Positions 8,885 through 17,887 of a stretch of DNA of 64,000 nt are shown here, in pieces. The notes below the pieces were generated by a model. That model made no database searches, was not told where the DNA came from, and was given only the letters and a program-made list of their open reading frames with translations. The stretch comes from Ketobacter sp. (GTDB taxonomy: Bacteria; Pseudomonadota; Gammaproteobacteria; Pseudomonadales; Ketobacteraceae). The position numbers were made by a program, and so were the translations under genes. Position 1 is the first letter of the stretch. Each line of letters opens with the position of its first letter. The stretch covers positions 1 through 64,000 of the forward strand of contig NZ_RCHN01000022.1 in NCBI RefSeq assembly GCF_003671495.1, written 5' to 3'.

Positions 8885-9369
8885 AATTGGTAACGCCAGA
8901 CCTGTGTGACGCATACCCGGATGATGTCCGCATTGTGGAACCCATGTTCACCAACTATGGTGGCCGGGTGGCCTTTGGTGGTGAGATCATTACCATCAAG
9001 TGCCATGAGGACAATTCGCTGGTGAAGGAGCATGTTGCCAAGCCGGGCGCCGGTCGGATCATGGTGGTGGATGGTGGTGGTTCCCTGCGCTGCGCGCTGT
9101 TAGGGGATATGCTGGCAGAGAAAGCTGCGGAGAATCAGTGGGCAGGACTCATCATTTATGGTTGTATCCGTGATGTGGATGAGATCCGCAAGACGGACCT
9201 TGGGGTTCAGGCGCTGCGCACCATCCCCATCAAAAGCAATCGCAAGGGGCGGGGTGATCTGAATATTCCCGTGACCTTTGGAGGCGTGACATTCCACCCC
9301 GGCGAATTCGTCTATGCCGACAACAACGGCATCATTGTGTCCTCCCGGGAACTGAGCATGCCGGAGTAG
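8881..9369 (+). CDS. rraA: Regulator of ribonuclease E activity RraA
   Basis: 162 residues, the usual RraA length. Recognisable blocks are [10 protein letters not shown] at the start, [30 protein letters not shown] and the basic segment [14 protein letters not shown]. RraA binds RNase E and lowers its cleavage of RNA; related proteins are aldolases, but the RraA-type motifs favour the regulator. Start codon is in an ATGA overlap with the preceding SDR gene. Confidence 0.9.
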   Translation: MKLVTPDLCDAYPDDVRIVEPMFTNYGGRVAFGGEIITIKCHEDNSLVKEHVAKPGAGRIMVVDGGGSLRCALLGDMLAEKAAENQWAGLIIYGCIRDVDEIRKTDLGVQALRTIPIKSNRKGRGDLNIPVTFGGVTFHPGEFVYADNNGIIVSSRELSMPE

Positions 9370-9393
9370 AGGCCACCACAGGTTAGAAAAACA

Positions 9394-9423
9394 AAAAAAC
9401 CGGCATCCAGTGCCGGTTTTTTT
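9394..9423. terminator. Bidirectional terminator between rraA and mdh
   Basis: AAAAAACCGGCA / TGCCGGTTTTTT with a five-base loop (TCCAG), A-rich on one side and T-rich on the other, sits between two convergent genes and can stop transcription on both strands. Confidence 0.85.
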
Positions 9424-9446
9424 GTTTCTGACTGGGGCGGAACGTA

Positions 9447-10427
<981 letters not shown>

Positions 10428-10560
10428 TGGTTCGATCTCCTGTCATCCTGTTTTTAAGACGCACAATTCTATGCATCTGGACCATTAAATACCAATGATT
10501 TGTTTCTATAGGGCTATTCGAGGGCTGCTTGGCAGCTGAATATCCTAAAAATGGCTGAGG

Positions 10561-10869
10561 TTAAACGTCCTCATCAATATAGACTCCGCCACGCTGGATG
10601 GTGGCCGGGTTCTGGTTGCCGGCATTTTCCAACAGTGAGCGGATTTCCGGCCGCAATGCCCGGTGCGCGTTGCGCCGATCCTGACGGCGGCGATCTTCTT
10701 TGACCGGCAGGTTCTGCCGGCGCCGCTCCTTCACTGCCCGACGATCCACAAATTGTGGTCGATCCTGGGGCTCAACCGGTTTGCTCCGTTCGCTGGCATA
10801 CACCTTGATCGAGCGGTTGGATTTCAAGCGCTCGATGGGGCGGCGGTGTATACGTGGCATCAACAACAT
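10561..10869 (-). CDS. Small arginine-rich hypothetical protein
   Basis: 102 residues, strongly basic in the first three quarters: PRIHRRPIERLK, then RRAVKERRRQ and KEDRRRQDRR spaced by 10-15 residues, ending in an acidic VYIDEDV tail. The repeated Asp-Arg-Arg / Arg-Arg-Arg-Gln units suggest a flexible nucleic-acid or acidic-surface binder. No family recognised. The coding call is tentative: base composition matches the neighbours and the frame is long for the space, but no clear Shine-Dalgarno site is visible. Confidence 0.5.
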   Translation of the reverse strand: MLLMPRIHRRPIERLKSNRSIKVYASERSKPVEPQDRPQFVDRRAVKERRRQNLPVKEDRRRQDRRNAHRALRPEIRSLLENAGNQNPATIQRGGVYIDEDV

Positions 10870-11201
10870 GAACAGAGGCCTCTTGGTGGGTGCGGATAGA
10901 TTCCTTGCCTGCTTCCAGATGGTTATCGGCAGCTGGCCGATTTACTTTAGTTATCAATAAGTTGTTCGACCAATCTATGACTTGACCAAAAAACGTGCGT
11001 TAGTTCAGAATTATCCGGCAGGACTCGGGTTTTTGATAGACAAATCATTAACCTAAGTCTATTTTGATAACCTATAGACAGTATGCACGCCCTGAACTTG
11101 AACAAGTCGTTGTGCATATTAGATGCCAAGGAATCTGGCCAGCGTCAAGACACCCGGGGCCTCTCTGGGTAAAGTGTCACACAAATTGGTCAAGATTCTG
11201 T
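10870..11201. other. Divergent intergenic region
   Basis: About 330 bases between two divergent genes. The part from about 10930 to 11090 is AT-rich compared with the flanks and should contain the promoters of both, but no convincing -35/-10 pair at proper spacing was found. A weak open frame runs from 11064 into the downstream gene; it is judged to be leader sequence. Confidence 0.4.
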
Positions 11202-13877
11202 ATGAACGGTCTCTGTAAGCCGGCTTTGCTCGTCTCTTTCCGCCATTTTCCCCGGGCGCTCCCGTTGGGCCCTGCTTTCGTTCTATTGTGTCTGTTCCTG
11301 CTTCTGACCTGGGCGAATGCGGCCTGGGCCTCAGACCGTTTGGTTGCCACGGAATCCAAGCTCTCGGTGCTGGTGAACAGCGTGGGAGCCAAACAACTGG
11401 ATGTGTCCACTTACCTGGAGATTACGCCAGATCCCGGTGGAAACATGGGCTTGGATGAGGTGGTGTTGCTGCCGGACATTGCCTTTGAGCCGTTGCAGTC
11501 GCGCACCCTGCTCAGCACGATGGAGAGTCGCTTTTTTTGGGTCAGGGCTCGAATACGGGAGAGCTCCCGGGTATTGGGTAGCCATTCGCGCTGGATGTTG
11601 GTGCTGGAAAATCCGCTGCTGGAAGGATCTCCCATGTACCTGGCCAAAGCCGGCACACCACGGCTGGAGGATTATACCCAGGTGGCCCCCGTAAAAGGGC
11701 GCTATCTGGTGTATCCGATTGAGTTGGTAGCCAATGACACCCATCAATTCTATATCCGATTGGAAGTGCGGGGCGCCACCTCCATTACCGCCAAGATCTG
11801 GCAGGAGACAGCCTACCAACTGCACAAACGCAAGACCCTGCCGGGCTGGGGTCTGTTGTTTGGCGGCTTGTCCGCACTGATTCTATACAATCTCTTTGTC
11901 ATGGTGTCGTTGCGCGAGACCATGTATTTTCACCTGTCGGTGTTCCTGGCCTGCAGCCTGCTGGTGACCGCCCATACCGAAGGCTTCCTGGCGCAATTTG
12001 CCGGCGATGTGCGGGCGTTTCGTTGGGTGGGGTTTGGCGCGTTCTTCCAGTGCATTGCTTTGGTGAGTGCCGTCTTGTTTACGCGGGCTTTTCTGCAGAC
12101 GGCCAATGATCATCCGATGGTGGAACGCTGCCTGAAAATCTCGTTGTTCCTTTCGCTGTTTCTGGGCGGTGTACTGATCCTGGGGTGGCTGCCCATTCCA
12201 GTGTTCTTCGCCCTGTTTGCGGTAGCGGGGTTGCTGTTTTTCATACCGTCGGTCATCGTATCCCTCAACGTGTCTGACCGCGGCACCCGTTATTACCTGG
12301 CGGGGTGGTCGGTGTTCATCGTGGGCTATGCCATCTACCAGTTCGGTCAGCTGGGGATGATTCCGGTTAATGATGTGACTACTCATATGAAAGAGTTTGC
12401 CCTGGGCATTCTGGGGATCACATTGTCGTTGGGGATTGCGTCCCAGATTCAGAAAGAACGCTTCCAGAAAATTCAGGGCCTTAATCAGCAGCAGGAAACC
12501 ATGCTGGAGCTCAAGTACACGGAAGAGCAGATCCAGAAAAAGGTGCTGCGCGATACCTTGAAGGAGTTTCCCGACGAAGCCACGTTGGAAGGCGTCGCTC
12601 GTAAGGTCATCGCCGCAGTGGAGGAAACCGGCGAAGCGGTGACCCTGGTGATGGTGGAGTTGCATCACCTGGCCCTGGTGGAGCACAAACTGGGACATGC
12701 GGCGCGTAATGAACTGCTGACCCGGGCCACCAAGCGCCTCAGCATTGTCTTGCGCAGTATTACCGGTGTAGTGCCGCTGCAGGAGTTCCAGGGGCAGTAT
12801 GTACCGATGGCAGTGCTGGACGCCAACCGCTTCGCTTTCCTGTTGCGCTCCATGGATGATGTGGCGGTGAATTTTGCGGTGGATGAGGTGGAATCCTCCA
12901 TGCAGCGGCCGTTTTTCTATCAAGGCATGGGGTTGCAGCCGGGTGTGTCATTCGGTGTGGCCAGGCTCAATGAGTCCGATGCCAGTTATGAAAAACTGTA
13001 TGACCATGCCTTGCGCGCTTTGCAGGCGGATACCGAGAAAAACCTCAAAAAAGGTTACGAGCTGGAGTCGGTGGATCAATACAATCCCCGCAATATCAGC
13101 CTGATCAACCAACTGCGCCAGGCCATTCAGGAAGACCAGATCAGCCTGTACTTCCAGCCGGTTTACGATTTGAATACCCGCAAAACCTGCGGTCTGGAAG
13201 TGTTGACCCGGTGGGATACCGATGTGGGTGAGAAGATCAGCCCCAGCGAAATATTCTATCTGGCGGAAGTGGGTGGGTTTGTCGCTGAGCTGACTCTGAA
13301 TGTGGTGGACAAGGCGATTTGTTACTATCTGGCGGCCATCGATCCGGAGGAAAACCCGGTCAAGCTGTCGGTTAACCTGTCACCGAAGTGCTTGCGGGAA
13401 GAGCGCTTCCTGGAGGAAGTTGGGGTTTTGCTAAGCCGTTATCACATGCCATCCAAAATGCTGTCCTTCGAAATCAAGGAGGCGGCCATCATCGAGGACC
13501 CCAGCATCACCCGGGAATCCCTCAATCGAATTCGTGCCATGGGCATCGGTTTGACTATTGACGAATTTGGTGCGGCCTACAGCAATCCCAGTTACATGAG
13601 CAGCCTGCCGGTTACGGAGGTCAAGCTGGATCAACGCATCGTGGCCCGCCTGGAAAACAAGTTCCACTTCGAGTCGGTGTCCGGGGTAATCGGTTTGTGT
13701 CGGGAAAGAGACATCACCCTGGTGATACACGGTGTCGAGGATGAGGGCACCTTGGCAAAACTCGAACGCATGGGGTGCACCTTCGCCCAGGGGCACTTTT
13801 TTGCCGCGCCGGTGAAAGCCAGTGAATACAAGCTTAACAAAGGACCATTGCGCCGATCCCGCTACCAACGGGCTTGA
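11202..13877 (+). CDS. 7TMR-DISM membrane protein with degenerate GGDEF and EAL domains
   Basis: 891 residues from ATG 11202, which gives a signal-like hydrophobic N-terminus; the longer frame from 11064 looks non-coding at its start. A periplasmic DISMED2-type sensory domain (about 45-185) is followed by seven membrane helices (about 200-410), a short coiled region, a GGDEF-like domain and an EAL-like domain. The GGDEF signature is replaced by DANRF near residue 540, so cyclase activity is unlikely. In the EAL domain the motif is EVL (near 666); DDFG is DEFG with one Asp changed, and the usual AEGVE is IHGVE. SVNLS and VKLD are kept. It probably binds rather than hydrolyses c-di-GMP, as FimX-like and LapD-like proteins do. 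Confidence 0.85.
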   Translation: MNGLCKPALLVSFRHFPRALPLGPAFVLLCLFLLLTWANAAWASDRLVATESKLSVLVNSVGAKQLDVSTYLEITPDPGGNMGLDEVVLLPDIAFEPLQSRTLLSTMESRFFWVRARIRESSRVLGSHSRWMLVLENPLLEGSPMYLAKAGTPRLEDYTQVAPVKGRYLVYPIELVANDTHQFYIRLEVRGATSITAKIWQETAYQLHKRKTLPGWGLLFGGLSALILYNLFVMVSLRETMYFHLSVFLACSLLVTAHTEGFLAQFAGDVRAFRWVGFGAFFQCIALVSAVLFTRAFLQTANDHPMVERCLKISLFLSLFLGGVLILGWLPIPVFFALFAVAGLLFFIPSVIVSLNVSDRGTRYYLAGWSVFIVGYAIYQFGQLGMIPVNDVTTHMKEFALGILGITLSLGIASQIQKERFQKIQGLNQQQETMLELKYTEEQIQKKVLRDTLKEFPDEATLEGVARKVIAAVEETGEAVTLVMVELHHLALVEHKLGHAARNELLTRATKRLSIVLRSITGVVPLQEFQGQYVPMAVLDANRFAFLLRSMDDVAVNFAVDEVESSMQRPFFYQGMGLQPGVSFGVARLNESDASYEKLYDHALRALQADTEKNLKKGYELESVDQYNPRNISLINQLRQAIQEDQISLYFQPVYDLNTRKTCGLEVLTRWDTDVGEKISPSEIFYLAEVGGFVAELTLNVVDKAICYYLAAIDPEENPVKLSVNLSPKCLREERFLEEVGVLLSRYHMPSKMLSFEIKEAAIIEDPSITRESLNRIRAMGIGLTIDEFGAAYSNPSYMSSLPVTEVKLDQRIVARLENKFHFESVSGVIGLCRERDITLVIHGVEDEGTLAKLERMGCTFAQGHFFAAPVKASEYKLNKGPLRRSRYQRA

Positions 13878-13921
13878 CGCCTCGGGTATAATAACCCTTC
13901 AAACCGAAGGGGAGTCGCATC

Positions 13922-14257
13922 ATGTCACAGGCAAATCCTGTTCAGCAGGCCATCGAAACCAAGCTGCATGCTGAACTGCAGCCGTCATTGCTGGAAGTGG
14001 TGAACGAAAGTCATATGCACAGCGTGCCACCCAACTCTGAAACGCATTTCAAAGTGGTGGTGGTGTCTGATCTGTTTTCCGGGAAACGTTCCGTGGCCCG
14101 TCACCAAATGATTTATAAAACATTGTCAGAGGAAGTGGCCGGCCCGGTGCACGCCCTGGCGATTCACACCTATACCAGCGAGGAATGGCAGCAGAGCGGT
14201 GCCGCCAGCCCGGCGTCACCCAAGTGCCTGGGTGGCAGCAAAGCCGATCAACATTGA
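13922..14257 (+). CDS. bolA: BolA family protein
   Basis: 111 residues. FKVVVVSDLFSGKRSVARHQ and the conserved His in VHALAIHTYTSEEW define a BolA protein; these bind monothiol glutaredoxins through a shared 2Fe-2S cluster and affect morphology and stress response. The C-terminal tail SPKCLGG is an extra, mobile end with a Cys. GGGGAG precedes ATG at 13922. The last ten bases overlap the convergent DUF454 gene. Could be IbaG instead of BolA, but length and HTYTSEEW favour BolA. Confidence 0.85.
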   Translation: MSQANPVQQAIETKLHAELQPSLLEVVNESHMHSVPPNSETHFKVVVVSDLFSGKRSVARHQMIYKTLSEEVAGPVHALAIHTYTSEEWQQSGAASPASPKCLGGSKADQH

Positions 14258-14673
14258 TTGTCCAGTGTGCCTGTCTTGGGTTGCACTTCCAGGGTGGGCA
14301 TACGCAGGATGTAGACGGTAACCCCCGCAGCAATGCCGAACATCATCAGTTTCAGGGCCACAGGGTCCACGAAGAAGAGGGCGGAAGTGCTGATGGTAAA
14401 CCACATCAGGATCAGGATGTAGGCTTTTGCCTTCATCGGGATGCCTTTCCCATCCAGATACAGGTGAATGTACGGTCCCAGCTGAGGCTGATTCAATAAC
14501 CAGGAGTGGAAGCGTTGGGAGCTTTTGGCAAAGCAGCTTGCCGCCAGCAATAAAAACGGCGTGGTGGGCAGCAGTGGCAGGAAAATTCCGATCACACCAA
14601 GCACAACAGACACCCAGCCAATCACAATCAGGCAGTAACGAGCGACAATATTGGGTTGAATGTTGTTTTCCAT
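14248..14673 (-). CDS. DUF454 (YbaN-like) inner membrane protein
   Basis: 141 residues. IGWVSVVLGVIGIFLPLLPT followed by TPFLLLAASCFAKSS and HSWLLNQPQLGPYI is the DUF454/YbaN signature; three to four membrane helices. Function unknown in all species. ATG at 14673 is preferred over the GTG just before it and lies four bases after the stop of the barrel gene, so the two form an operon. The 3' end overlaps the convergent bolA gene by ten bases. Confidence 0.85.
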   Translation of the reverse strand: MENNIQPNIVARYCLIVIGWVSVVLGVIGIFLPLLPTTPFLLLAASCFAKSSQRFHSWLLNQPQLGPYIHLYLDGKGIPMKAKAYILILMWFTISTSALFFVDPVALKLMMFGIAAGVTVYILRMPTLEVQPKTGTLDNQC

Positions 14674-14677
14674 CACG

Positions 14678-15640
14678 TCAGAAGCGCAGGATCATGCCTG
14701 TAGATATACCGGATTCTTGCCAGCTTACCTCATTCAGTTGCGTTGATCCACGGGAGCCATCGGCAAAGTATACGGTGTCTTGACCTGGATCGGTTTTCCA
14801 GTCTTTCTGTTGCCAGCTCAACCACATGGATATGGTCTGATTGAAGTGATAGGAGTAATCCAGCGACACCGAGTAGCCATTTCCTGTGGCCCGTTGGGAG
14901 AAGCTCTTGGGGTGGGCAAAATCGGAGCGCAGGTTCCAGTCGGCCACGGCGCTGTAATCCAGCCATTCGAAGCGCGCAGCCAGGCCAAGCTGGTGATGCC
15001 GGGTTTCCAGGCTCCAGCCCAAGCCCAGCCAGAGGGAATCCCAGGTGGTGTCGTAGGAGCTGTTCAGGGTGCCTCGGAAGGGGCCAATGGCAGCAGGGTC
15101 GTCCGTATTGATGGTCTGGACGCCTTCTGTCATCAGCATGTTCTGGGTTTTACGGCTGAAGCCCACCATGGGTTTGATCACTTGGAAGGCGTCCAGCTGA
15201 ACGCGTCGGGCCAGTCCCAGGCTGAAGTCTGTCATTTTTGAGTCCACCGCCGAGGAATAGCTGCGGCTGTACTCTCCGCTGCGATTGTCACCGTCGTAGT
15301 CCGAATCCTGCACAGTACCCTGGTTCGCGGCGCCATGGCTGAAGCTGGCAAAGACCTCGTGCTGAGCCAGCCAACCGCGATGCAGTCGCAAGGTGGATGC
15401 CATGGTAAACTGGCGGAAGTTGACGTCTTTATAGGTCAATTCCGAGAGGATGTTGGGCCCGTCATTGCCGCCGGCGATGTTCCATTGCAGGGTGCCCTGG
15501 CTGTTTCCCATTCCGGTGTTCAATTCCAGGTCATAGGCGGAGGCGGTGGGCAGCTCATAGGCGTAGTAGGCGGAGACCGGGCCACAGAGCAACCACCCGC
15601 TGCAAATGCCCATGGTTTTCAATACATTGTGAATTCGCAT
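14678..15640 (-). CDS. Outer membrane beta-barrel protein, omptin-like protease candidate
   Basis: 320 residues with a signal peptide (cleavage near PVSA) and a C-terminal MILRF sorting signal. The barrel contains QDSDYDGDNRSGEYSR at about 111-126, which resembles the omptin turn bearing the first catalytic Asp-x-Asp pair, followed by a strand pattern (DSKMTDFSLGL) like that of OmpT. A later segment, ADWNLRSDFAHPKSF (about 233-247), offers an Asp and His close to each other where omptins have their Asp-His pair, although the spacing (D240, H243) is one longer than in OmpT. Size matches ten-stranded omptins. The barrel call is firm; the protease call is an inference from eye alignment. Confidence 0.55.
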   Translation of the reverse strand: MRIHNVLKTMGICSGWLLCGPVSAYYAYELPTASAYDLELNTGMGNSQGTLQWNIAGGNDGPNILSELTYKDVNFRQFTMASTLRLHRGWLAQHEVFASFSHGAANQGTVQDSDYDGDNRSGEYSRSYSSAVDSKMTDFSLGLARRVQLDAFQVIKPMVGFSRKTQNMLMTEGVQTINTDDPAAIGPFRGTLNSSYDTTWDSLWLGLGWSLETRHHQLGLAARFEWLDYSAVADWNLRSDFAHPKSFSQRATGNGYSVSLDYSYHFNQTISMWLSWQQKDWKTDPGQDTVYFADGSRGSTQLNEVSWQESGISTGMILRF

Positions 15641-15843
15641 CGATCCGTGTCCTGATAAGTATCGAACTCCTTACTTACAGGGTAGATCAGATCCGTTGAG
15701 TGAAAGACAGGTAACTGGTTGAAATCAAATAAGATAATTAGTATTCAAGGAGTTAGCTTGGAAATTAATTTCCGCGATGGAAGCGACGGGTTTTTGGCAT
15801 CAGGAACCCACTTAGGTTGTTATTTGTTCGATGGAGGCCGCCG

Positions 15844-16518
15844 GTGAATGATGTCCGCGCATGGCAATACAGCGTGAAGTACTCACGCCGTAAAACCATA
15901 GGGATCTACGTAAGCGCCGAGAGTGGGGTAGAAGTGCGGGTGCCCCATTTCGTCTCCCGGCGCGAAGCGGATGATTTTGTCGCCTCCAAACAGGAGTGGA
16001 TCGAGAAGCAGCTGGCCAATTTCGCCAGTCGACCGGCACGTTTCGAACCCTGCTTCCAATGGGGTGAAGCGTTCTACTTTCTTGGTGAAAAGCAGGTTTT
16101 CCACTGGCAGGACGTAGCGGGCGTGGACCTGGTGTTGAGTGGGAAGGCGGACGACCCGACGGATAAAATCGAAGCCATGGTGCAACGCTGGTTCCGCCAG
16201 CAGGCTTTGACGTTGTTTACTGAGCGTCATGACTGGTGGCGCTCACAGATGGGCTCGCTGCTGGATTTACCGCAGTCCACTCTGCAGCAACGTAGCATGA
16301 AGCGGCGCTGGGGTACGTGCCGCCGGAACGGCAAAATCATCCTCAATAGCAATCTGGCCCGTTACCCTCTGAATTGTGTGGACGTGGTGATCGTCCATGA
16401 GCTCTGCCACCTGCTGGAATTCAACCACAGTCGCCGCTTTTATCATTTGATGGATCAGGTGATGCCGGATTGGAAACAGCATGATGAAATGCTGAACCGG
16501 CTCAGTCTTTTGTATTGA
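15844..16518 (+). CDS. YgjP-like zinc metallopeptidase (DUF45, M48-type)
   Basis: 224 residues from GTG 15844, which has GGAGG six bases upstream; a TTG at 15817 would add nine residues. The C-terminal motif VHELCHLLEFNHSRRFY contains the His-Glu-x-x-His zinc site and the third His ligand of the YgjP/DUF45 family. RSMKRRWGTCRRNGKIILN and the Trp-Gly-x-Cys segment are also family features. Cytoplasmic; role in E. coli unclear. Transcribed alone. Confidence 0.85.
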   Translation: MNDVRAWQYSVKYSRRKTIGIYVSAESGVEVRVPHFVSRREADDFVASKQEWIEKQLANFASRPARFEPCFQWGEAFYFLGEKQVFHWQDVAGVDLVLSGKADDPTDKIEAMVQRWFRQQALTLFTERHDWWRSQMGSLLDLPQSTLQQRSMKRRWGTCRRNGKIILNSNLARYPLNCVDVVIVHELCHLLEFNHSRRFYHLMDQVMPDWKQHDEMLNRLSLLY

Positions 16519-16730
16519 TACTGCGGTATTGATTATTCCAACCCCCATGGGACCGGCGTTCTGACCCGGTTGACCTGGATTTGTCACTTTTGATCATTGT
16601 TGGATCAATTGCCTCTGCCCTAGCATTTAAACAAGCGTTTAATCCCAATGACTACCCAATAACGCCTGCCAGACCGTTTTGCACGGACCACTATATTTGA
16701 CCGATACCTAGATACCCAGAGGGAGCCAAG

Positions 16731-17834
16731 ATGTCCGATCAATCCGCTGCCAGTTTCGACCTGACGTTAACAGAAGAGCAGCGCATTACCCGCGAATCCA
16801 TCCGTCGTTTTGTTGAATCCCATATCAAACCCAATGCCCGCGCTGCCGATGAAGCCGCCGCGGCACCGGCGGATTTTTATCGCCAGGCAAGTGAGCTCGG
16901 TTTGGGCCTGATGCCCATTCCCGAGGCTTTGGGAGGGGCAGGGATGGCACGCGCGCCCATTTCCAATGTATTGAATGCCGAGGATCTGGGGCAGGGCGAT
17001 ATGGCACTGGCCATTGGTGCGCTGACGCCACTCAGCTTCATCAATGCCGTACTGGATTTCGCATCACCGGTGCAACAGGAGACCTATCTTACGCCGCTGG
17101 CCATGGAGTCCCTGGTGGCCACCATCGCGTTGATGGAACCCAAAGCCACGTTCGAGCCTACTGCATTGCAAACCTCTGCGGTGAAGGTGGATGGCGGCTA
17201 TCAACTGAATGGTGTGAAAACTCTGGTACCACTGGCAACGCAGTCCCGTTTTATTCTGGTGTTGGCCGCATTGGATGGTGAGGCAGCGAGTGCCGGTTTT
17301 GTGGTGGAGTCCGCTGCAGAGGGTATGACCATCCAGGAAGAATCCTGTATGGGGTTGCGACCGCTGGAATTGTGTCGCGTGGAATTGCATGACGTAGTGG
17401 TGCCGGAATCTGCGCGCATCAACCTGGACATGGGGCGATTGCTGGATCTGTCCAGCATTGGTTTGGCGGCCGTGGCGGTGGGTTGTTGCCAGGCGGTGCT
17501 GGATTATGTGGTGCCCTATGTGAATGATCGTACGGCCTTTGGTGAGCCGATTTCGCACCGGCAATCCGTGGCGTTTATGGTGGCAGACATGGCCACCGAG
17601 CTGGAGGCCATGCGCCTGCTGGTGTACCGGGCGGCTTCCCGTGCTGAGCAGGGCTTGGCTTTTCACGAGAACGCTTATTGGTGCCGTACATTCTGCTCCG
17701 AAAAAGCCATGGAGATCGGCACCAATGGCATTCAGTTGCTGGGTGGGCACGGTTTTATCCGGGAGCATCCGGTGGAAATGTGGTATCGCAACCTGCGGGC
17801 TGCGGCTCTGTTACAAGGTGCGGTTGTCATTTAA
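16731..17834 (+). CDS. Acyl-CoA dehydrogenase-like subunit lacking the catalytic glutamate
   Basis: 367 residues with the full acyl-CoA dehydrogenase fold: an N-terminal helical domain (LTLTEEQRITRESIRRFVES), a middle beta domain, and a C-terminal helical domain with DRTAFGEPISHRQSVAFMVAD and NGIQLLGGHGFIREHPVE. In the short/medium-chain enzymes the last helix carries the catalytic base in Y-E-G-T; here the aligned stretch from YRNLR reads ALLQGAVVI, with Gln at about 362. The gene is 53 bases before a second, apparently intact dehydrogenase. By analogy with heteromeric dehydrogenases such as the mycobacterial ChsE pairs, it may be the structural, FAD-binding partner. The substrate is unknown. 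Confidence 0.85.
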   Translation: MSDQSAASFDLTLTEEQRITRESIRRFVESHIKPNARAADEAAAAPADFYRQASELGLGLMPIPEALGGAGMARAPISNVLNAEDLGQGDMALAIGALTPLSFINAVLDFASPVQQETYLTPLAMESLVATIALMEPKATFEPTALQTSAVKVDGGYQLNGVKTLVPLATQSRFILVLAALDGEAASAGFVVESAAEGMTIQEESCMGLRPLELCRVELHDVVVPESARINLDMGRLLDLSSIGLAAVAVGCCQAVLDYVVPYVNDRTAFGEPISHRQSVAFMVADMATELEAMRLLVYRAASRAEQGLAFHENAYWCRTFCSEKAMEIGTNGIQLLGGHGFIREHPVEMWYRNLRAAALLQGAVVI

Positions 17835-17887
17835 AGATCGGCATCTGATCAGCCTGTACCATTGGAATTCACATAGCGAGAATCAAC

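Noticed and set aside
11883..12923. Long minus-strand frame inside the DISM-GGDEF-EAL gene
   Set aside because: Gln/His-rich shadow of membrane-helix codons, no start signal or motif.
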